NCBI GenBank assembly: GCA_000583135.1
Contig: JFBG01000023.1
Span: 43,018-107,017 of the forward strand
Length of the DNA: 64,000 nucleotides
DNA from: Thioalkalivibrio sp. HK1
GTDB taxonomy: Bacteria; Pseudomonadota; Gammaproteobacteria; HK1
Reading direction: 5' to 3'
The notes under the pieces are model-generated. The model was not told the origin of the DNA. It saw only the letters and a program-made list of their open reading frames with translations, and ran no database searches. Position 1 is the first letter of the stretch. Every line of letters begins with the position of its first letter. The position numbers were made by a program, and so were the translations under genes. This document shows positions 1 through 10,414 of the stretch, in pieces.

Positions 1-653
1 CGGAAGAAATCATTCGCTTCAACGAGCAAAATGGCCCGGATTTCATCACCTTGCTGGCCAGTACCTCGTGGTCCAGAGATGGTCGCAACAGCTGGATTTT
101 GCCGACCACAGGCAGCCTGTCGCGCTTGCGGGCGGAAATCGCCCTGCCCGGGGGCGATCTGACCTACTACAAAATATCCGCCCAGCATCAGCACCTCTTT
201 CCGATACCGGGCAGCTTCGTGTTGATGCTCGAAGGCGAGGTCGGATACGGAGAGGGTTATGGGGATTTGACCAGCCTGCCCTTGACCGACAACTTCTTCG
301 TCGGGGGGTTGCGCTCGGTGAGGGGCTTTACCGCCAATACCTTGGGGCCCCGAGATTCCAAGGGGGATCCCTTGGGGGGCAGCCTCAAGACCGTGGGGAG
401 CGCGGAGTTGGTCATTCCCATTCCCTTCGTCGATGATGCCGGGGCGTTGCGGGTTGCAAGCTTCTTCGATATCGGCAATGTCTATGGCCCCGACGACGAA
501 TTCGATGCCGACATGCTTCGCTATTCCACCGGTATCTCCGCTTTGTGGTTGTCTCCGATCGGCCCTTTCACCTTGAGCCTTGCCGCTCCGGTCGGGGAAG
601 AGCCCGGGGATGATACCCAGAGCTTTCAATTCACCTTCGGTACCAGTTTTTAA
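1..653 (+). CDS. bamA: BamA outer-membrane assembly factor, C-terminal part
   Basis: The reading frame is open from the window edge (codons start at base 3) to TAA at 651-653, so only about 217 C-terminal residues are seen. BamA is the beta-barrel subunit of the BAM complex, which inserts outer-membrane proteins. The visible part is the 3' half of the barrel. It contains RSVRGF, the conserved BamA loop-6 VRGF motif, followed by alternating beta-strand segments and a terminal phenylalanine (FGTSF), the usual barrel end signature. skp follows 21 bp later, as in most gammaproteobacteria. The N-terminus and POTRA domains lie outside the window. Confidence 0.93.
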   Translation, partial: EEIIRFNEQNGPDFITLLASTSWSRDGRNSWILPTTGSLSRLRAEIALPGGDLTYYKISAQHQHLFPIPGSFVLMLEGEVGYGEGYGDLTSLPLTDNFFVGGLRSVRGFTANTLGPRDSKGDPLGGSLKTVGSAELVIPIPFVDDAGALRVASFFDIGNVYGPDDEFDADMLRYSTGISALWLSPIGPFTLSLAAPVGEEPGDDTQSFQFTFGTSF

Positions 654-674
654 AAAGAGGTCAACAGTCATAAG

Positions 675-1229
675 ATGACTACTTCGATTCGCTCGGCGAT
701 GCATCGAGCATCGATCGTCGGCATCGCTTCGGTCTTGCTTGCGATCGCGGCATCGGATCGCTCGGCGATGGCGCAAAATGTCAGGGTCGGCTTCGTCAAT
801 TTCGCGGCCTTGCTGGATAACGCTCCGCAATCGGAGGCGGCGAGCCAGCAGATCCAGCAGGATTTCGCCAAAAGGGATCGCGATATCCTCGCCCAGCAGC
901 AGGAATTGGCGACCAGGGAGGAAAACCTGCGCCGCAATGCTGCGATCATGTCCGTGGAAGAGCGCACCCGGCAGCAGGGGGAATTGCGTCGATTGGAACG
1001 CGAATTGCGTCGCACCCAAGAGGAATTCCGGGAAGACCTGAATCTCAGGCGCAGCGAGGATCTAAGCGCCCTGCAAAAGATGATGGCCGAGGTGATCCGG
1101 GAAATGGCGCGCGAGGAAAGCTACGATCTGATCATCACCGACGGCGTGATCTTCGCCGGGCAAAATGTCGATATCACCGATCGTGTCCTCGAGCGACTGC
1201 AGGCTCGATTCGAAAGCCCGGATTCTTGA
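675..1229 (+). CDS. skp: Skp/OmpH periplasmic chaperone
   Basis: The 184-residue protein has an N-terminal signal peptide (residues about 1-33, cleavage after SAMA) and then VRVGFVNFAALLDNAP, the typical OmpH/Skp start of the mature protein. The middle (about 65-150) is rich in Glu, Gln and Arg with heptad character, matching the coiled-coil arms of the trimeric chaperone that carries unfolded outer-membrane proteins across the periplasm. An AAGAGG ribosome site lies about 15 bases before the ATG. Its place between bamA and lpxD is the conserved one. Confidence 0.93.
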   Translation: MTTSIRSAMHRASIVGIASVLLAIAASDRSAMAQNVRVGFVNFAALLDNAPQSEAASQQIQQDFAKRDRDILAQQQELATREENLRRNAAIMSVEERTRQQGELRRLERELRRTQEEFREDLNLRRSEDLSALQKMMAEVIREMAREESYDLIITDGVIFAGQNVDITDRVLERLQARFESPDS

Positions 1230-1324
1230 GAATCGCTCGCCCCGGGCCCGGGTTCGATCGACTCGAAGGCTCATCGGCGGGCTTGAAAGCCCGACCACCG
1301 ACCCTCGCCGCCTAAGCACCGATC

Positions 1325-2965
1325 ATGTCGCATCGCCTCGGGGAGATTGCCGAGCATATCGGAGCCCGCCTTGTCGGTGGGGACGGGCGAATCGCCGGTG
1401 TCGCCGATATCGAAGTGGAAAGGATCGCCGCCTTGGATGCGGCGGGGCCGCAAGACATCTCCTTTTTCTCCAATCCCCGCTACCGGAATCGTTTGGCTTC
1501 GACGCAGGCGGTGGCGGTGATCCTCGCCTCGGATTTCGTCGCCGAATGCCCCGGGGCGAGTTTGGTCGTCGACGACCCTTACCTCGGCTATGCCAAGGCG
1601 GCGACCCTGTTTTCCTCGCCGCCCTCGTTACCTCCCGGCATCGCCGCCGGAGCCTTCGTCCATCCAAGCGCCGATATCGCTGACGGGGCCTCGATAGGCA
1701 GCGGCTGCGTCATCGAGCAGGGGGCGAAGGTCGGCGAGGGGAGCGTCTTGGGTGCGGGAGCCTTTCTCGGTCGAGGCTCGGCCATCGGTCCCAAGTGCCA
1801 TATCGGCCCTCGAGTCGTGATCGGCGAGCGGGTGACCATCGGATCGGGGGCCATCGTTCATCCCGGGGCGGTCATCGGAAGCGATGGCTTCGGCTTTGCG
1901 ATCGACGGCGAACGCTGGTTCAAAATCCCCCAGCTCGGCGGAGTGCGAATCGGCGACGATGTGGAAATCGGAGCCAATACCACCATCGATCGCGGAGCCT
2001 TGGAGGATACCGTGATCGATAACGGGGTGAAGATCGACAATCAGATCCAAATCGCCCATAACGTGAGCATCGGAGCCCATAGCGCAATCGCCGCCGGGGT
2101 CGCCATCGGGGGTAGCGCCCGCATCGGGAAACGCTGTCGAATCGGAGGGGCTGCGGCCATCGCCGGCCACTTGGAAATCGCCGATGATGTGGTCTTGACC
2201 GCAACCTCGGCGGTTTCGTCCTCCATCGCCGAAGCGGGTACCTATTCATCGGGAATGCCGATACAGGAGAATTTGCGCTGGCGGCGCAATATCGCCCGCT
2301 TTCGACGTCTCGACGAGATGGCCAAACGTTTGGCGTCCATCGAAAGCGAGCACCGTCGATACCGGCGGTCTACAAGCGAACCGTCGGCAAATACCGAAGG
2401 GGCGCCGCCCCGCACGAAGGAAGCGGCGACATCCCCGGCGCGAAAGGAGCCGCCCTTTGCCGATCGAGGCCATACCGCAACCGAACGAATGCCTACCGGA
2501 GAGCCAGACTCCATGCCTGCCTTGTCAATCGAAGAAATTCTTGCCTGCCTTCCGCATCGCTATCCTTTTTTGCTGATCGATCGGGTGATCGATTACGTCC
2601 CCGGACAATCGATGGTGGCGATCAAGAACGTCACCATCAACGAGCCTTTCTTCCCCGGTCATTTCCCGGGCCGTCCGGTGATGCCCGCGGTGATGATCTT
2701 GGAGGCCATGGCCCAAACCACCGGGGTCCTTGCGCTGCGCTCGTTCGAAAAGACCCCTTCTCAAAATGCGATGTACTACCTTGCCGGGGTGGATCGCGCT
2801 CGCTTCCGGCAGCCGGTGGTTCCCGGGGATCAGTTGCGGATCGAGGTGCGCATCCTTCGCCGTCCCAGCCGCGGGATCTGGAAGATCGAGGCCAAGGTAA
2901 CGGTGGATGGCAAGCTCGTGGCCGACGCCGATATCCTCGGTGCCTTGCGGGACGAAGAAGAGTGA
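1325..2965 (+). CDS. lpxD-fabZ: LpxD-FabZ in-frame fusion
   Basis: A single 546-residue frame joins two enzymes that are normally separate. Residues 1-345 are LpxD, UDP-3-O-(3-hydroxyacyl)glucosamine N-acyltransferase, the third step of lipid A synthesis. They show an N-terminal uridine-binding region and a long hexapeptide-repeat beta-helix, with QIAHNVSIG carrying the likely catalytic His. Residues about 397-546 are FabZ, (3R)-hydroxyacyl-ACP dehydratase, with [20 protein letters not shown] and the catalytic His and Glu (EAMAQ). The 50-residue linker is charged and low in complexity, and no stop codon separates the halves. FabZ could also be started internally at ATG 2513, which begins MPALSIEEI and has a weak GGAG upstream. 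The stop overlaps the lpxA start. LpxD is normally about 340 aa and FabZ about 150, so both parts are full length. Confidence 0.9.
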   Translation: MSHRLGEIAEHIGARLVGGDGRIAGVADIEVERIAALDAAGPQDISFFSNPRYRNRLASTQAVAVILASDFVAECPGASLVVDDPYLGYAKAATLFSSPPSLPPGIAAGAFVHPSADIADGASIGSGCVIEQGAKVGEGSVLGAGAFLGRGSAIGPKCHIGPRVVIGERVTIGSGAIVHPGAVIGSDGFGFAIDGERWFKIPQLGGVRIGDDVEIGANTTIDRGALEDTVIDNGVKIDNQIQIAHNVSIGAHSAIAAGVAIGGSARIGKRCRIGGAAAIAGHLEIADDVVLTATSAVSSSIAEAGTYSSGMPIQENLRWRRNIARFRRLDEMAKRLASIESEHRRYRRSTSEPSANTEGAPPRTKEAATSPARKEPPFADRGHTATERMPTGEPDSMPALSIEEILACLPHRYPFLLIDRVIDYVPGQSMVAIKNVTINEPFFPGHFPGRPVMPAVMILEAMAQTTGVLALRSFEKTPSQNAMYYLAGVDRARFRQPVVPGDQLRIEVRILRRPSRGIWKIEAKVTVDGKLVADADILGALRDEEE

Positions 2966-3780
2966 TTCATCCCCGGGCCATCGTCGATTCCGGGGCCGAT
3001 CTCGCCCCCGATGTCGAGGTCGGTCCTTTCAGTGTGATCGGACCCGAGGTCGAGATCGATCGGGGAACGACCATCGGATCGCATGTCGTGCTCGAGGGCC
3101 CGACCCGTATCGGTCGCAATAACCGCATCCACTCCTTCGCCTCGTTGGGGGGCGCCCCGCAGGATATGAAATACAAGGGCGAGGCCTCGCGCTTGGAAAT
3201 CGGGGACGATAACGTCATCCGTGAATACTGCACCTTCAATCGGGGCACGGAGCCCGGAGGGATGCTCACCCGAATCGGCGATCGAAACTGGATCATGGCC
3301 TACGTCCATATCGCCCATGATTGCCTGCTCGGCAACGGGATCGTCATGGCCAATGCCGCCTCTCTCGCCGGGCATGTGGAGATCGATGACGAGGCGATTT
3401 TGGGCGGCTTCTCGACGGTGCGTCAGTTTTGTCGTATCGGCACCGGATCCTTCCTTGCGATGTCTTCGTGCGCCTTGAAAGACGTCCCGCCCTTCATCAC
3501 CGCCGCCGGCAATCCGGCGAGCCCTTATGGCCTCAACAGCGAGGGGCTAAGACGTAGAGGGGTATCGGCCGAGGTGGTGCAATCTTTGAAAAAGGCTTAC
3601 CACACCGTCTATCGCCAAGGGTTGTCGGTCGATGATGCCATCTCGAGGCTAAAGGGCATTGCGGCCGAGGTTCCGCAAGTGGAGCGTTTTTGCGCTTTCG
3701 TGCGCCAATCGAAGCGAGGGATCGTGCGCGATCGATCGTCTCGTCGGGAAGATACTCCCCCGTCGGCTTCGGAGCCCTAG
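2962..3780 (+). CDS. lpxA: UDP-N-acetylglucosamine O-acyltransferase
   Basis: LpxA transfers 3-hydroxyacyl from ACP to UDP-GlcNAc, the first step of lipid A synthesis, in the cytoplasm. The 272-residue protein has left-handed beta-helix hexapeptide repeats from residue 2 to about 190 and a helical C-terminal domain. [11 protein letters not shown] contains the catalytic histidine region. I chose GTG 2962 as start because it gives [12 protein letters not shown], the normal LpxA start, and overlaps the upstream TGA as GTGA, which implies translational coupling. The last 15 residues ([15 protein letters not shown]) are an extra charged tail. Confidence 0.94.
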   Translation: MIHPRAIVDSGADLAPDVEVGPFSVIGPEVEIDRGTTIGSHVVLEGPTRIGRNNRIHSFASLGGAPQDMKYKGEASRLEIGDDNVIREYCTFNRGTEPGGMLTRIGDRNWIMAYVHIAHDCLLGNGIVMANAASLAGHVEIDDEAILGGFSTVRQFCRIGTGSFLAMSSCALKDVPPFITAAGNPASPYGLNSEGLRRRGVSAEVVQSLKKAYHTVYRQGLSVDDAISRLKGIAAEVPQVERFCAFVRQSKRGIVRDRSSRREDTPPSASEP

Positions 3781-3875
3781 GAGATCGAGCGATCCCCTCG
3801 ATCGTCGTTCTCGATATCATCTTCGAGATATCCCGTCTCCCATCGAGCCGGCATGCGATTTTTGCCAAGGAGCGG

Positions 3876-5009
3876 ATGCTCAAACTCGCCATCGTCGCCG
3901 GGGAACCATCGGGTGATCTGCTGGCCGGGGCCTTGATCCGAGCCTTGCGCGCCCGCCACCGGGACTTGCACTTCGAGGGAATCGCCGGCCCGGAGATGAT
4001 CAAGGCCGGTTGCGATTGTCTCGTGCCATTGGAACGCCTTTCAGTCATGGGGCTGATCGAGGTCTTGGGCCGTTATCCGGGGCTTGTACGCTTGCGTCGC
4101 CGATTGATCCGACGCTGGATCGCGGATCCTCCGGACATCGTCGTCGGGGTGGACGCCCCGGATTTCAATCTGACTTTGGAGCTGGCATTGCGCCGGGCCG
4201 GGGTGCGTACCGTCCATTTCGTCAGCCCCTCGGTCTGGGCTTGGCGACAATACCGGGTGCGCAAAATCAAGCGGGCGGTGGATATGATGCTGACCCTCTT
4301 TCCCTTCGAGGAGGATTTTTACGCAAAGCACCGCATCCCCGTGCGTTTCGTCGGACACCCCTTCGCCGACGAGATCGAGATGGATCCGGATCGAGACGAG
4401 GCGCGTACGAGGCTCGGACTCGAATCGCAAGGAGTGATCGTCGCCTTGTTACCCGGCAGTCGTATCGGCGAGTTAGGCGCATTGGCCGAGCCCATCGTTC
4501 GAACGGCCCGCTGGATTCATCGACGCCGACCGGAGATCCGCTTCGTCGGCGCCCTTGCCAACCCATCCACCTTCGATCTCTTCTCCCAAGCGTTGGCACG
4601 CCATGCCCCCGACCTTCCTTGCTCGGTGTTTCTCGGCGGCGCGCGGGATGCGATGACCGCAAGCGATGCGGTATTGCTCGCCTCGGGTACCGCTACCTTG
4701 GAGGCCATGCTGATCAAAAGGCCGATGGTGATCACCTATCGCGCGAAGCGTCTGACTTGGGAACTGGGTCGGCGACTGCTAAAGGCGCCGCATATCGGGC
4801 TTCCCAATCTCCTTGCGGGCGAGCGATTGGTTCCCGAGCTCTTGCAAGACGATGCGGTTCCGGAGCGCTTGGGACCGGCGGTGCTCGAATGCCTCGATCA
4901 TCCGCAGCCGGAGCGGATCGACACCTTCCGGCGCATCCACCGCCGCTTGCGCAACGACGCTGCGGCCAAGGCGGCCGAGGCGGTGCTGGAAGTGGCGCTT
5001 GGGAAATAA
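3876..5009 (+). CDS. lpxB: Lipid-A-disaccharide synthase
   Basis: LpxB, a GT19 glycosyltransferase, condenses UDP-diacylglucosamine with lipid X at the inner membrane. Start ATG 3876 is preceded by AAGGAG and gives [18 protein letters not shown], the family N-terminus with the GEPSGD motif. That makes 377 residues, the usual length. Further LpxB landmarks are [31 protein letters not shown] and ASGTATLE. It follows lpxA by 95 bp and is followed by rnhB after about 30 bp. Confidence 0.95.
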   Translation: MLKLAIVAGEPSGDLLAGALIRALRARHRDLHFEGIAGPEMIKAGCDCLVPLERLSVMGLIEVLGRYPGLVRLRRRLIRRWIADPPDIVVGVDAPDFNLTLELALRRAGVRTVHFVSPSVWAWRQYRVRKIKRAVDMMLTLFPFEEDFYAKHRIPVRFVGHPFADEIEMDPDRDEARTRLGLESQGVIVALLPGSRIGELGALAEPIVRTARWIHRRRPEIRFVGALANPSTFDLFSQALARHAPDLPCSVFLGGARDAMTASDAVLLASGTATLEAMLIKRPMVITYRAKRLTWELGRRLLKAPHIGLPNLLAGERLVPELLQDDAVPERLGPAVLECLDHPQPERIDTFRRIHRRLRNDAAAKAAEAVLEVALGK

Positions 5010-5041
5010 GCGAAGCCCGAACGAGCCGAGAAAGAGAAAAA

Positions 5042-5626
5042 GTGGAAGACTATGTGGCCGGGGTCGACGAGGCGGGACGAGGTCCGCTCGCAGGCCCGGT
5101 CTATGCCGCCGCCGTGATCCTCGATCCGCAAGTGCCCATCCCCGGCATCGACGATTCCAAGCGCCTTTCCCCTGCGCGCCGAGAGGCGATGGAAAAAGCC
5201 ATCCATCGCCATGCCCTCTCCTTTGCCGTGGCTCGGATCGACGCTGCGGAGATCGATCGAATCAACATCCTGCAAGCGACGATGAAGGCGATGCGCGAGG
5301 CCCTGTTGGCGCTCGATCCGCCTCCGCACAGAGCGCTCATCGACGGCAATCGATGTCCGCAGCCGCTGCCCTTTCCGGCACGGGCGATCATCGGCGGCGA
5401 TGGCATCGAAGCGGCGATCGGGGCGGCCTCGATCCTTGCCAAGGTCGCCCGCGATCGCGCGATGATCGATCTGGATCGCCGCTACCCCCGATACGGCTTC
5501 GCCCGCCATAAGGGTTATGGAACGCGGGCTCATCTCGAAGCCCTGCGCTCTTTCGGTCCCTCGCCTGCGCACCGCCGCAGTTTCGCTCCGGTGCGCATCG
5601 CCGCCGCCGACCGCACTCTTCGGTAA
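5042..5626 (+). CDS. rnhB: Ribonuclease HII
   Basis: RNase HII removes ribonucleotides and RNA primers from RNA-DNA hybrids. The 194-residue product begins [20 protein letters not shown], with the catalytic Asp-Glu-GRG motif at residues about 9-14. It continues with GIDDSKRLS (third acidic residue) and the [13 protein letters not shown] helix of type 2 RNases H. GTG 5042 is taken as the start because no ATG lies in frame between the lpxB stop and the first motif. A GAAAGAGAAAAA purine tract sits just upstream. The gene lies in its conserved place between lpxB and dnaE. Confidence 0.92.
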   Translation: MEDYVAGVDEAGRGPLAGPVYAAAVILDPQVPIPGIDDSKRLSPARREAMEKAIHRHALSFAVARIDAAEIDRINILQATMKAMREALLALDPPPHRALIDGNRCPQPLPFPARAIIGGDGIEAAIGAASILAKVARDRAMIDLDRRYPRYGFARHKGYGTRAHLEALRSFGPSPAHRRSFAPVRIAAADRTLR

Positions 5627-5708
5627 AATCCGTCTCGGATCGAGCGATCGGCGGCGGTCGGCGATCCAATCGTCGCTTCAACCCTTGGCCTTGTATGGTG
5701 GAAGATGC

Positions 5709-8700
5709 ATGAACGCTTTGCTCGAAGAGTCGGCGGAATCGGCGATATCGGGTCTCGCTTCGGACTCGATCCCCTCGATGGCCGACGAAGATGACACCAA
5801 GACGATGCCGGATCCCGTTGCGCAGTCCGCTCCCTTCGTGCACCTGCATTTACATTCGGAATATTCCTTGGTCGATGGGGTCACCCGCATTCGCCCGCTG
5901 ATCGAGCGGGTCAAGGAACAGCGCTTCCCGGCCGTTGCCATTACCGACCATGCCAATCTCTTTTGCATGGTGCGCTTTTATGGCCGCGCGATCGCTGCGG
6001 GCATCAAGCCGATCATCGGCGTCGACTTGCCCATCGCTCCGATCTCGGCTACCGATCCCGTTGGAACGATGCTTTTGTTGGCGATGGGAGATCGAGGCTA
6101 TCGGCAGCTGACCCGTCTGTTGACCCGTTTTTACTCGGACGATCGCTCCGCTTCCAATCCGGCGGCGCAGCGAGCGTGGTTCGACGACGGGGTCAGCGAT
6201 CTCATCGCCATTTCTCCCGGCCCCGACGGCGATGTGGGGCAGGCGCTGCTGCATGGCAATATGGATCGGGCCATGCGTCGGACGGAGCAGTGGGCGAAGA
6301 TCTTCGAAGATCGTTTTTATCTTTCGGTGCAGCGCACCGGGCGGGAGCCGGACGAGCCTTGTTTGGAGGCGAGTTTGGACTTGGCGAGCGAATTCTCCTT
6401 GCCGATCGTCGCCTCGAACGATGTGCGTTTTTTGCATCGGGAGGATTTCAAGGCTCACGAAACGAGGGTGTGTATCCGAGAGAGCCGAATCATCGCCGAC
6501 CCCAGACGGCCGAGACGTTATAGCTCCGAGCAATATCTCAAATCGGCCGATGAGATGGTCGAACTCTTCGCCGACCTTCCCGAGGCCATCGAAAACAGCG
6601 TCGAGATCGCCCGCCGCTGCACCTTGCGCGTTTCTCTGGGCGGGGCTTATCTGCCCGAATTCCCGATCCCCGATGGCTATGCCCTCGATGATTGGTTCGC
6701 CGAACGGGTGGAAGAGGGATTGAAGCGACGATTGAGCGTTCCTTGCAATGGCGCTCCGCCGGTGGCCGAAGACGATCGAGCACCCTACCGGCAGCGGATC
6801 GAAACCGAACTCGAAGTGATCCGACGCATGGGCTATGCGGGCTATTTTCTGATCGTGGCCGATTTCATCCGCTGGGCGAAAGAGCAGGGGATCCCGGTGG
6901 GTCCGGGGCGCGGCTCCGGCGTCGGCTCGCTGGTCGCATACTCTTTGGGTATCGTCGATCTCGATCCCTTGTACTACGACTTGCTCTTCGAACGCTTCCT
7001 CAATACCGAACGCATCTCCTTGCCGGATTTCGATGTCGATTTTTGCATGCAAGGACGCGATCGGGTGATCGAGTATGTATCGGAGCGCTACACCCCGGAT
7101 CATGTCTCCCAGATCATCACCTTCGGCACCATGGCCGCCAAAGCGGTGGTGCGCGATGTGGGTCGGGTGCTCGGCCATCCTTACGGCTTCGTGGATCAGA
7201 TCGCCAAGCTGATTCCGGCGGATCTGGGCATGACCTTGGAGCGGGCGATCGGCGAGGAGCCGCTCAAAGAACGCTACGCTGCGGACGAGGAGGTGCGCAT
7301 GATCATCGACCTCGCCCGCAAACTCGAGGGCGTCGCCCGCAATGCCGGGCGGCATGCCGGAGGGGTGGTGATCGCTCCTCGCCCGTTGAACGAGTTCACC
7401 GCGCTTTATCGGGAGCCGGGCTCGGATAGCGCGGTGACCCAATTCGACAAGGACGATATCGAGTCCATCGGATTGGTCAAGTTCGATTTTCTGGGCCTTA
7501 GAACCCTGACCATCATCGACTGGACCGTCGAAGCCGTCAATCGACAACGGCAAGCGGCGGGAGAGCCCACTCTGGATATCGGCTCTTTGCCCATGGACGA
7601 TGCCGGGGTCTACAAACTGGTCCAACGCGGCCAAACCACCGCCGTCTTCCAGCTCGAATCCCGCGGCATGAAAGAGCTTGTGCGCCGATTGCGCCCCGAT
7701 TGCTTCGACGACCTCGTGGCCCTCGTGGCTCTGTTCCGCCCCGGTCCCTTGCAATCGGGCATGGTGGAGGATTTCATCAAGCGCAAGCACGGGATCACCC
7801 AAGTCGAATACCCGCATCCGGCGGTGGAGCCGATCCTCAAACCCACCTACGGGGTGATCCTCTATCAGGAGCAGGTGATGCAGATCGCCCAGGTTCTTGC
7901 GGGCTATTCCCCCGGGGGCGCCGATATCCTGCGCAGCGCGATGGGCAAGAAAAAGCCCGAGGAGATGGAAAAGCAGCGCGGTATCTTCATGCAAGGGTCG
8001 AAAGAAAGGAAGATCGACGGGAAAACGGCCCGCAATATCTTCGACCTGATGGAAAAATTCGCGGGCTACGGCTTCAATAAATCCCATTCGGTGGCTTATG
8101 CCTTGCTGTCTTTTCGCACCGCTTGGCTCAAAGCGCACCACCCGGCGGCGTTCATGGCCGCGGTGCTCTCGGCGGATATGGACAATACCGACAAGGTGGT
8201 CGATCTGATCCGGGAATGCGAGGCATTGGGGCTCGATATCCTTCCCCCGGCGATCAACGAATGCCTCTGCCGCTTCAGCGCCGCCGACGATCGCACCATC
8301 CGCTACGGATTGGGGGCGATCAAAGGGGTAGGGGAGTGGGCCATCGAGGGGGTCATCGCCGAGCGGGAAGAAAACGGTCCCTTTTCGGATCTTTTCGATC
8401 TGGTTCGGCGCACGGATCAAAAGCGGGTCAATCGGCGAGTGCTCGATTCGCTGATCCGGGCCGGGGCTCTCGACGATCTCGGTCCCCAAGCCCCCACCGT
8501 CTCGAATCGGGGTGTGGTTCGGGCCACGCTCTCGCAAAGCCTGACCGATGCCATGCAGGCCGCAGAGCAAATCTCGCGCAATCGATCGAAAGGTCAGGAT
8601 GATTTCTTCGGCGGGGATCTTGCAGGCGAGGAGATCCGCAGTCGTTTCGTCACCGGCCATGAGTGGTCGAAAGAGGATATTCTCGACGGGGAAAAAGAGA

Positions 8701-9317
8701 GCCTCGGCCATTATCTGAGCGGTCATCCCATCGATCGATACGAGAGCGATCTGGCGGTGATCGCTCCCGTCGAAATAAAACATTTGAAGCCGAGCGAGGA
8801 TTCTCGCACCATCGTCGGATTGGTGACCGGGGTGCGAACCCACAATACCCGTCGAGGACGAATGGCCGTCGCCACCGTCGAGGATCGAAGCGGTCGGGTC
8901 GAGGTTCGGTTATTCTCGGAAATCTTCGAGCGCTACCGAGAACGGATCGCAAAGGATCGTTTGGTGGTCATCGACGGCGAGATCGAGGACGACTCCTATA
9001 CCCAAGGGTGTTCGGTGGTGGCCGCTCGGGTGCGCGATATCGTGAGCGTGCGCGAAGATCGGGCGAGCCATATCCTGATCGATCTCGATGATTCCCAGGT
9101 CGAAAAGGCGGTGGGGGCCTTGAAAGAGACGATCGAGCCTTGGCGGCGGGGGAGCACCCGCATTCATATCCGCTATCAAAGCCTCGACCTGAAGGTGGAT
9201 TTACCCTTGGGCGATTCATGGCTGGTGCGACCGGTGGAAGATCTGCTCGCCGGGTTGCGCAGCGTGTCGGGTGTCAATCGAGTGCATGTGGTGTACCCGA
9301 CGGGCAGCGCCTCCTAG
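5709..9317 (+). CDS. dnaE: DNA polymerase III alpha subunit
   Basis: This is the replicative polymerase catalytic subunit, 1202 residues from ATG 5709 (E. coli 1160). A PHP domain begins near residue 43 (VHLHLHSEYSLVDG). GPGRGSGVGS lies near 398, the catalytic Asp pair LPDFDVDF near 438-445, and the third Asp in KFDFLGL near 590. A helix-hairpin-helix region and a C-terminal OB fold (RTIVGLVTGVRT, about 1035) follow. The first ~35 residues are an acidic, Ser-rich extension before the PHP domain, so translation might instead start at an internal Met such as MPDPVAQSA. Order rnhB-dnaE-accA is the usual one. Confidence 0.96.
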   Translation: MNALLEESAESAISGLASDSIPSMADEDDTKTMPDPVAQSAPFVHLHLHSEYSLVDGVTRIRPLIERVKEQRFPAVAITDHANLFCMVRFYGRAIAAGIKPIIGVDLPIAPISATDPVGTMLLLAMGDRGYRQLTRLLTRFYSDDRSASNPAAQRAWFDDGVSDLIAISPGPDGDVGQALLHGNMDRAMRRTEQWAKIFEDRFYLSVQRTGREPDEPCLEASLDLASEFSLPIVASNDVRFLHREDFKAHETRVCIRESRIIADPRRPRRYSSEQYLKSADEMVELFADLPEAIENSVEIARRCTLRVSLGGAYLPEFPIPDGYALDDWFAERVEEGLKRRLSVPCNGAPPVAEDDRAPYRQRIETELEVIRRMGYAGYFLIVADFIRWAKEQGIPVGPGRGSGVGSLVAYSLGIVDLDPLYYDLLFERFLNTERISLPDFDVDFCMQGRDRVIEYVSERYTPDHVSQIITFGTMAAKAVVRDVGRVLGHPYGFVDQIAKLIPADLGMTLERAIGEEPLKERYAADEEVRMIIDLARKLEGVARNAGRHAGGVVIAPRPLNEFTALYREPGSDSAVTQFDKDDIESIGLVKFDFLGLRTLTIIDWTVEAVNRQRQAAGEPTLDIGSLPMDDAGVYKLVQRGQTTAVFQLESRGMKELVRRLRPDCFDDLVALVALFRPGPLQSGMVEDFIKRKHGITQVEYPHPAVEPILKPTYGVILYQEQVMQIAQVLAGYSPGGADILRSAMGKKKPEEMEKQRGIFMQGSKERKIDGKTARNIFDLMEKFAGYGFNKSHSVAYALLSFRTAWLKAHHPAAFMAAVLSADMDNTDKVVDLIRECEALGLDILPPAINECLCRFSAADDRTIRYGLGAIKGVGEWAIEGVIAEREENGPFSDLFDLVRRTDQKRVNRRVLDSLIRAGALDDLGPQAPTVSNRGVVRATLSQSLTDAMQAAEQISRNRSKGQDDFFGGDLAGEEIRSRFVTGHEWSKEDILDGEKESLGHYLSGHPIDRYESDLAVIAPVEIKHLKPSEDSRTIVGLVTGVRTHNTRRGRMAVATVEDRSGRVEVRLFSEIFERYRERIAKDRLVVIDGEIEDDSYTQGCSVVAARVRDIVSVREDRASHILIDLDDSQVEKAVGALKETIEPWRRGSTRIHIRYQSLDLKVDLPLGDSWLVRPVEDLLAGLRSVSGVNRVHVVYPTGSAS

Positions 9318-9457
9318 GGCCGATCTCCAAGGCATCTTGGCATTGCGTGCACGATATGGGCGGCGCCGCTCGCCGAGCGTGGATCGGGTCGTTTTTCCAA
9401 CGAGCCCTTCGAAGACCGCTCCCGTCCGCCATCTATCGGGTTTGATATGGAGAAGTC

Positions 9458-10414
9458 GTGAATTTCATCGATTTTGAAAGACCGATCGCCGAACTTCAGG
9501 CCAAGATCGAAGAACTTCGTCTGATCGAGGGGGATTCCTCGATCAACATCGGCGATGAGATCGAGCGGCTGCGCTCGAAGAGCGAGGATCTGACGCGTTC
9601 GATCTTCAGCAAGCTCACACCGTGGCAGGTATCGAAGATCGCCCGCCACCCGCAGCGCCCTTATACCCTTGACTATATCGAGCGCATCCTCACCGGCTTC
9701 GTGGAGCTGCACGGCGATCGTCAATTCGCCGACGATGCGGCGATCGTCGGCGGAATCGGGCGTCTGTCGGGACGCGCGGTGATGGTGGTCGGACACCAAA
9801 AGGGTCGGACCACCAAGGAAAATATCCATCGCAGCTTCGGCATGCCGCGCCCCGAGGGCTATCGCAAGGCCCTGCGTCTTTTTCAGATAGCCGAGCGTTT
9901 TCGCTTGCCGGTGATCACCTTAATCGATACCCCCGGGGCTTGGCCGGGGATCGGGGCCGAGGAGCGCGGCCAAGCCGAGGCGATCGCCCGCAACCTCTAT
10001 GCCATGACCGCCTTGGAAACGCCGGTGATTTGCACGGTCATCGGAGAAGGGGGGTCCGGCGGGGCTTTGGCCATCGGCGTCGCCGATTGCGTGATCATGC
10101 TGCAATACAGCACCTATTCCGTGATCTCCCCCGAGGGTTGCGCATCGATCCTATGGAAAAAATCGGAGCGGGCCCCCGATGCGGCGCAAGCGATGGGGAT
10201 CACCTCGGATCGCATTCACGCATTGGGCTTGGTGGATCGGATCGTCAAGGAGCCGCTCGGCGGGGCGCATCGCGATCCGGATACGATGGCGCGATCTTTA
10301 CGCAACGTCATCGTCGACGAACTCGAAAGGCTCGATGCGATGGACGGTACTTTTCTTCGCGCTCGGCGCTACGATCGATTGATGCGCTACGGTCGCTTCA
10401 AGGAAAGGGAATGA
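9458..10414 (+). CDS. accA: Acetyl-CoA carboxylase carboxyltransferase alpha
   Basis: AccA is the alpha subunit of the carboxyltransferase that makes malonyl-CoA for fatty acid synthesis. The 318-residue protein starts [20 protein letters not shown] at GTG 9458 and has the crotonase-like core with [34 protein letters not shown] and [15 protein letters not shown]. Length equals E. coli AccA (319). The stop TGA overlaps the ppsR ATG (ATGA). Confidence 0.96.
   Translation: MNFIDFERPIAELQAKIEELRLIEGDSSINIGDEIERLRSKSEDLTRSIFSKLTPWQVSKIARHPQRPYTLDYIERILTGFVELHGDRQFADDAAIVGGIGRLSGRAVMVVGHQKGRTTKENIHRSFGMPRPEGYRKALRLFQIAERFRLPVITLIDTPGAWPGIGAEERGQAEAIARNLYAMTALETPVICTVIGEGGSGGALAIGVADCVIMLQYSTYSVISPEGCASILWKKSERAPDAAQAMGITSDRIHALGLVDRIVKEPLGGAHRDPDTMARSLRNVIVDELERLDAMDGTFLRARRYDRLMRYGRFKERE

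Noticed and set aside
5850..8843. 997-codon open frame on the minus strand within dnaE
   Set aside because: It lies fully antisense to a well-conserved dnaE, its translation has no domain, and it results from GC-rich codon bias.
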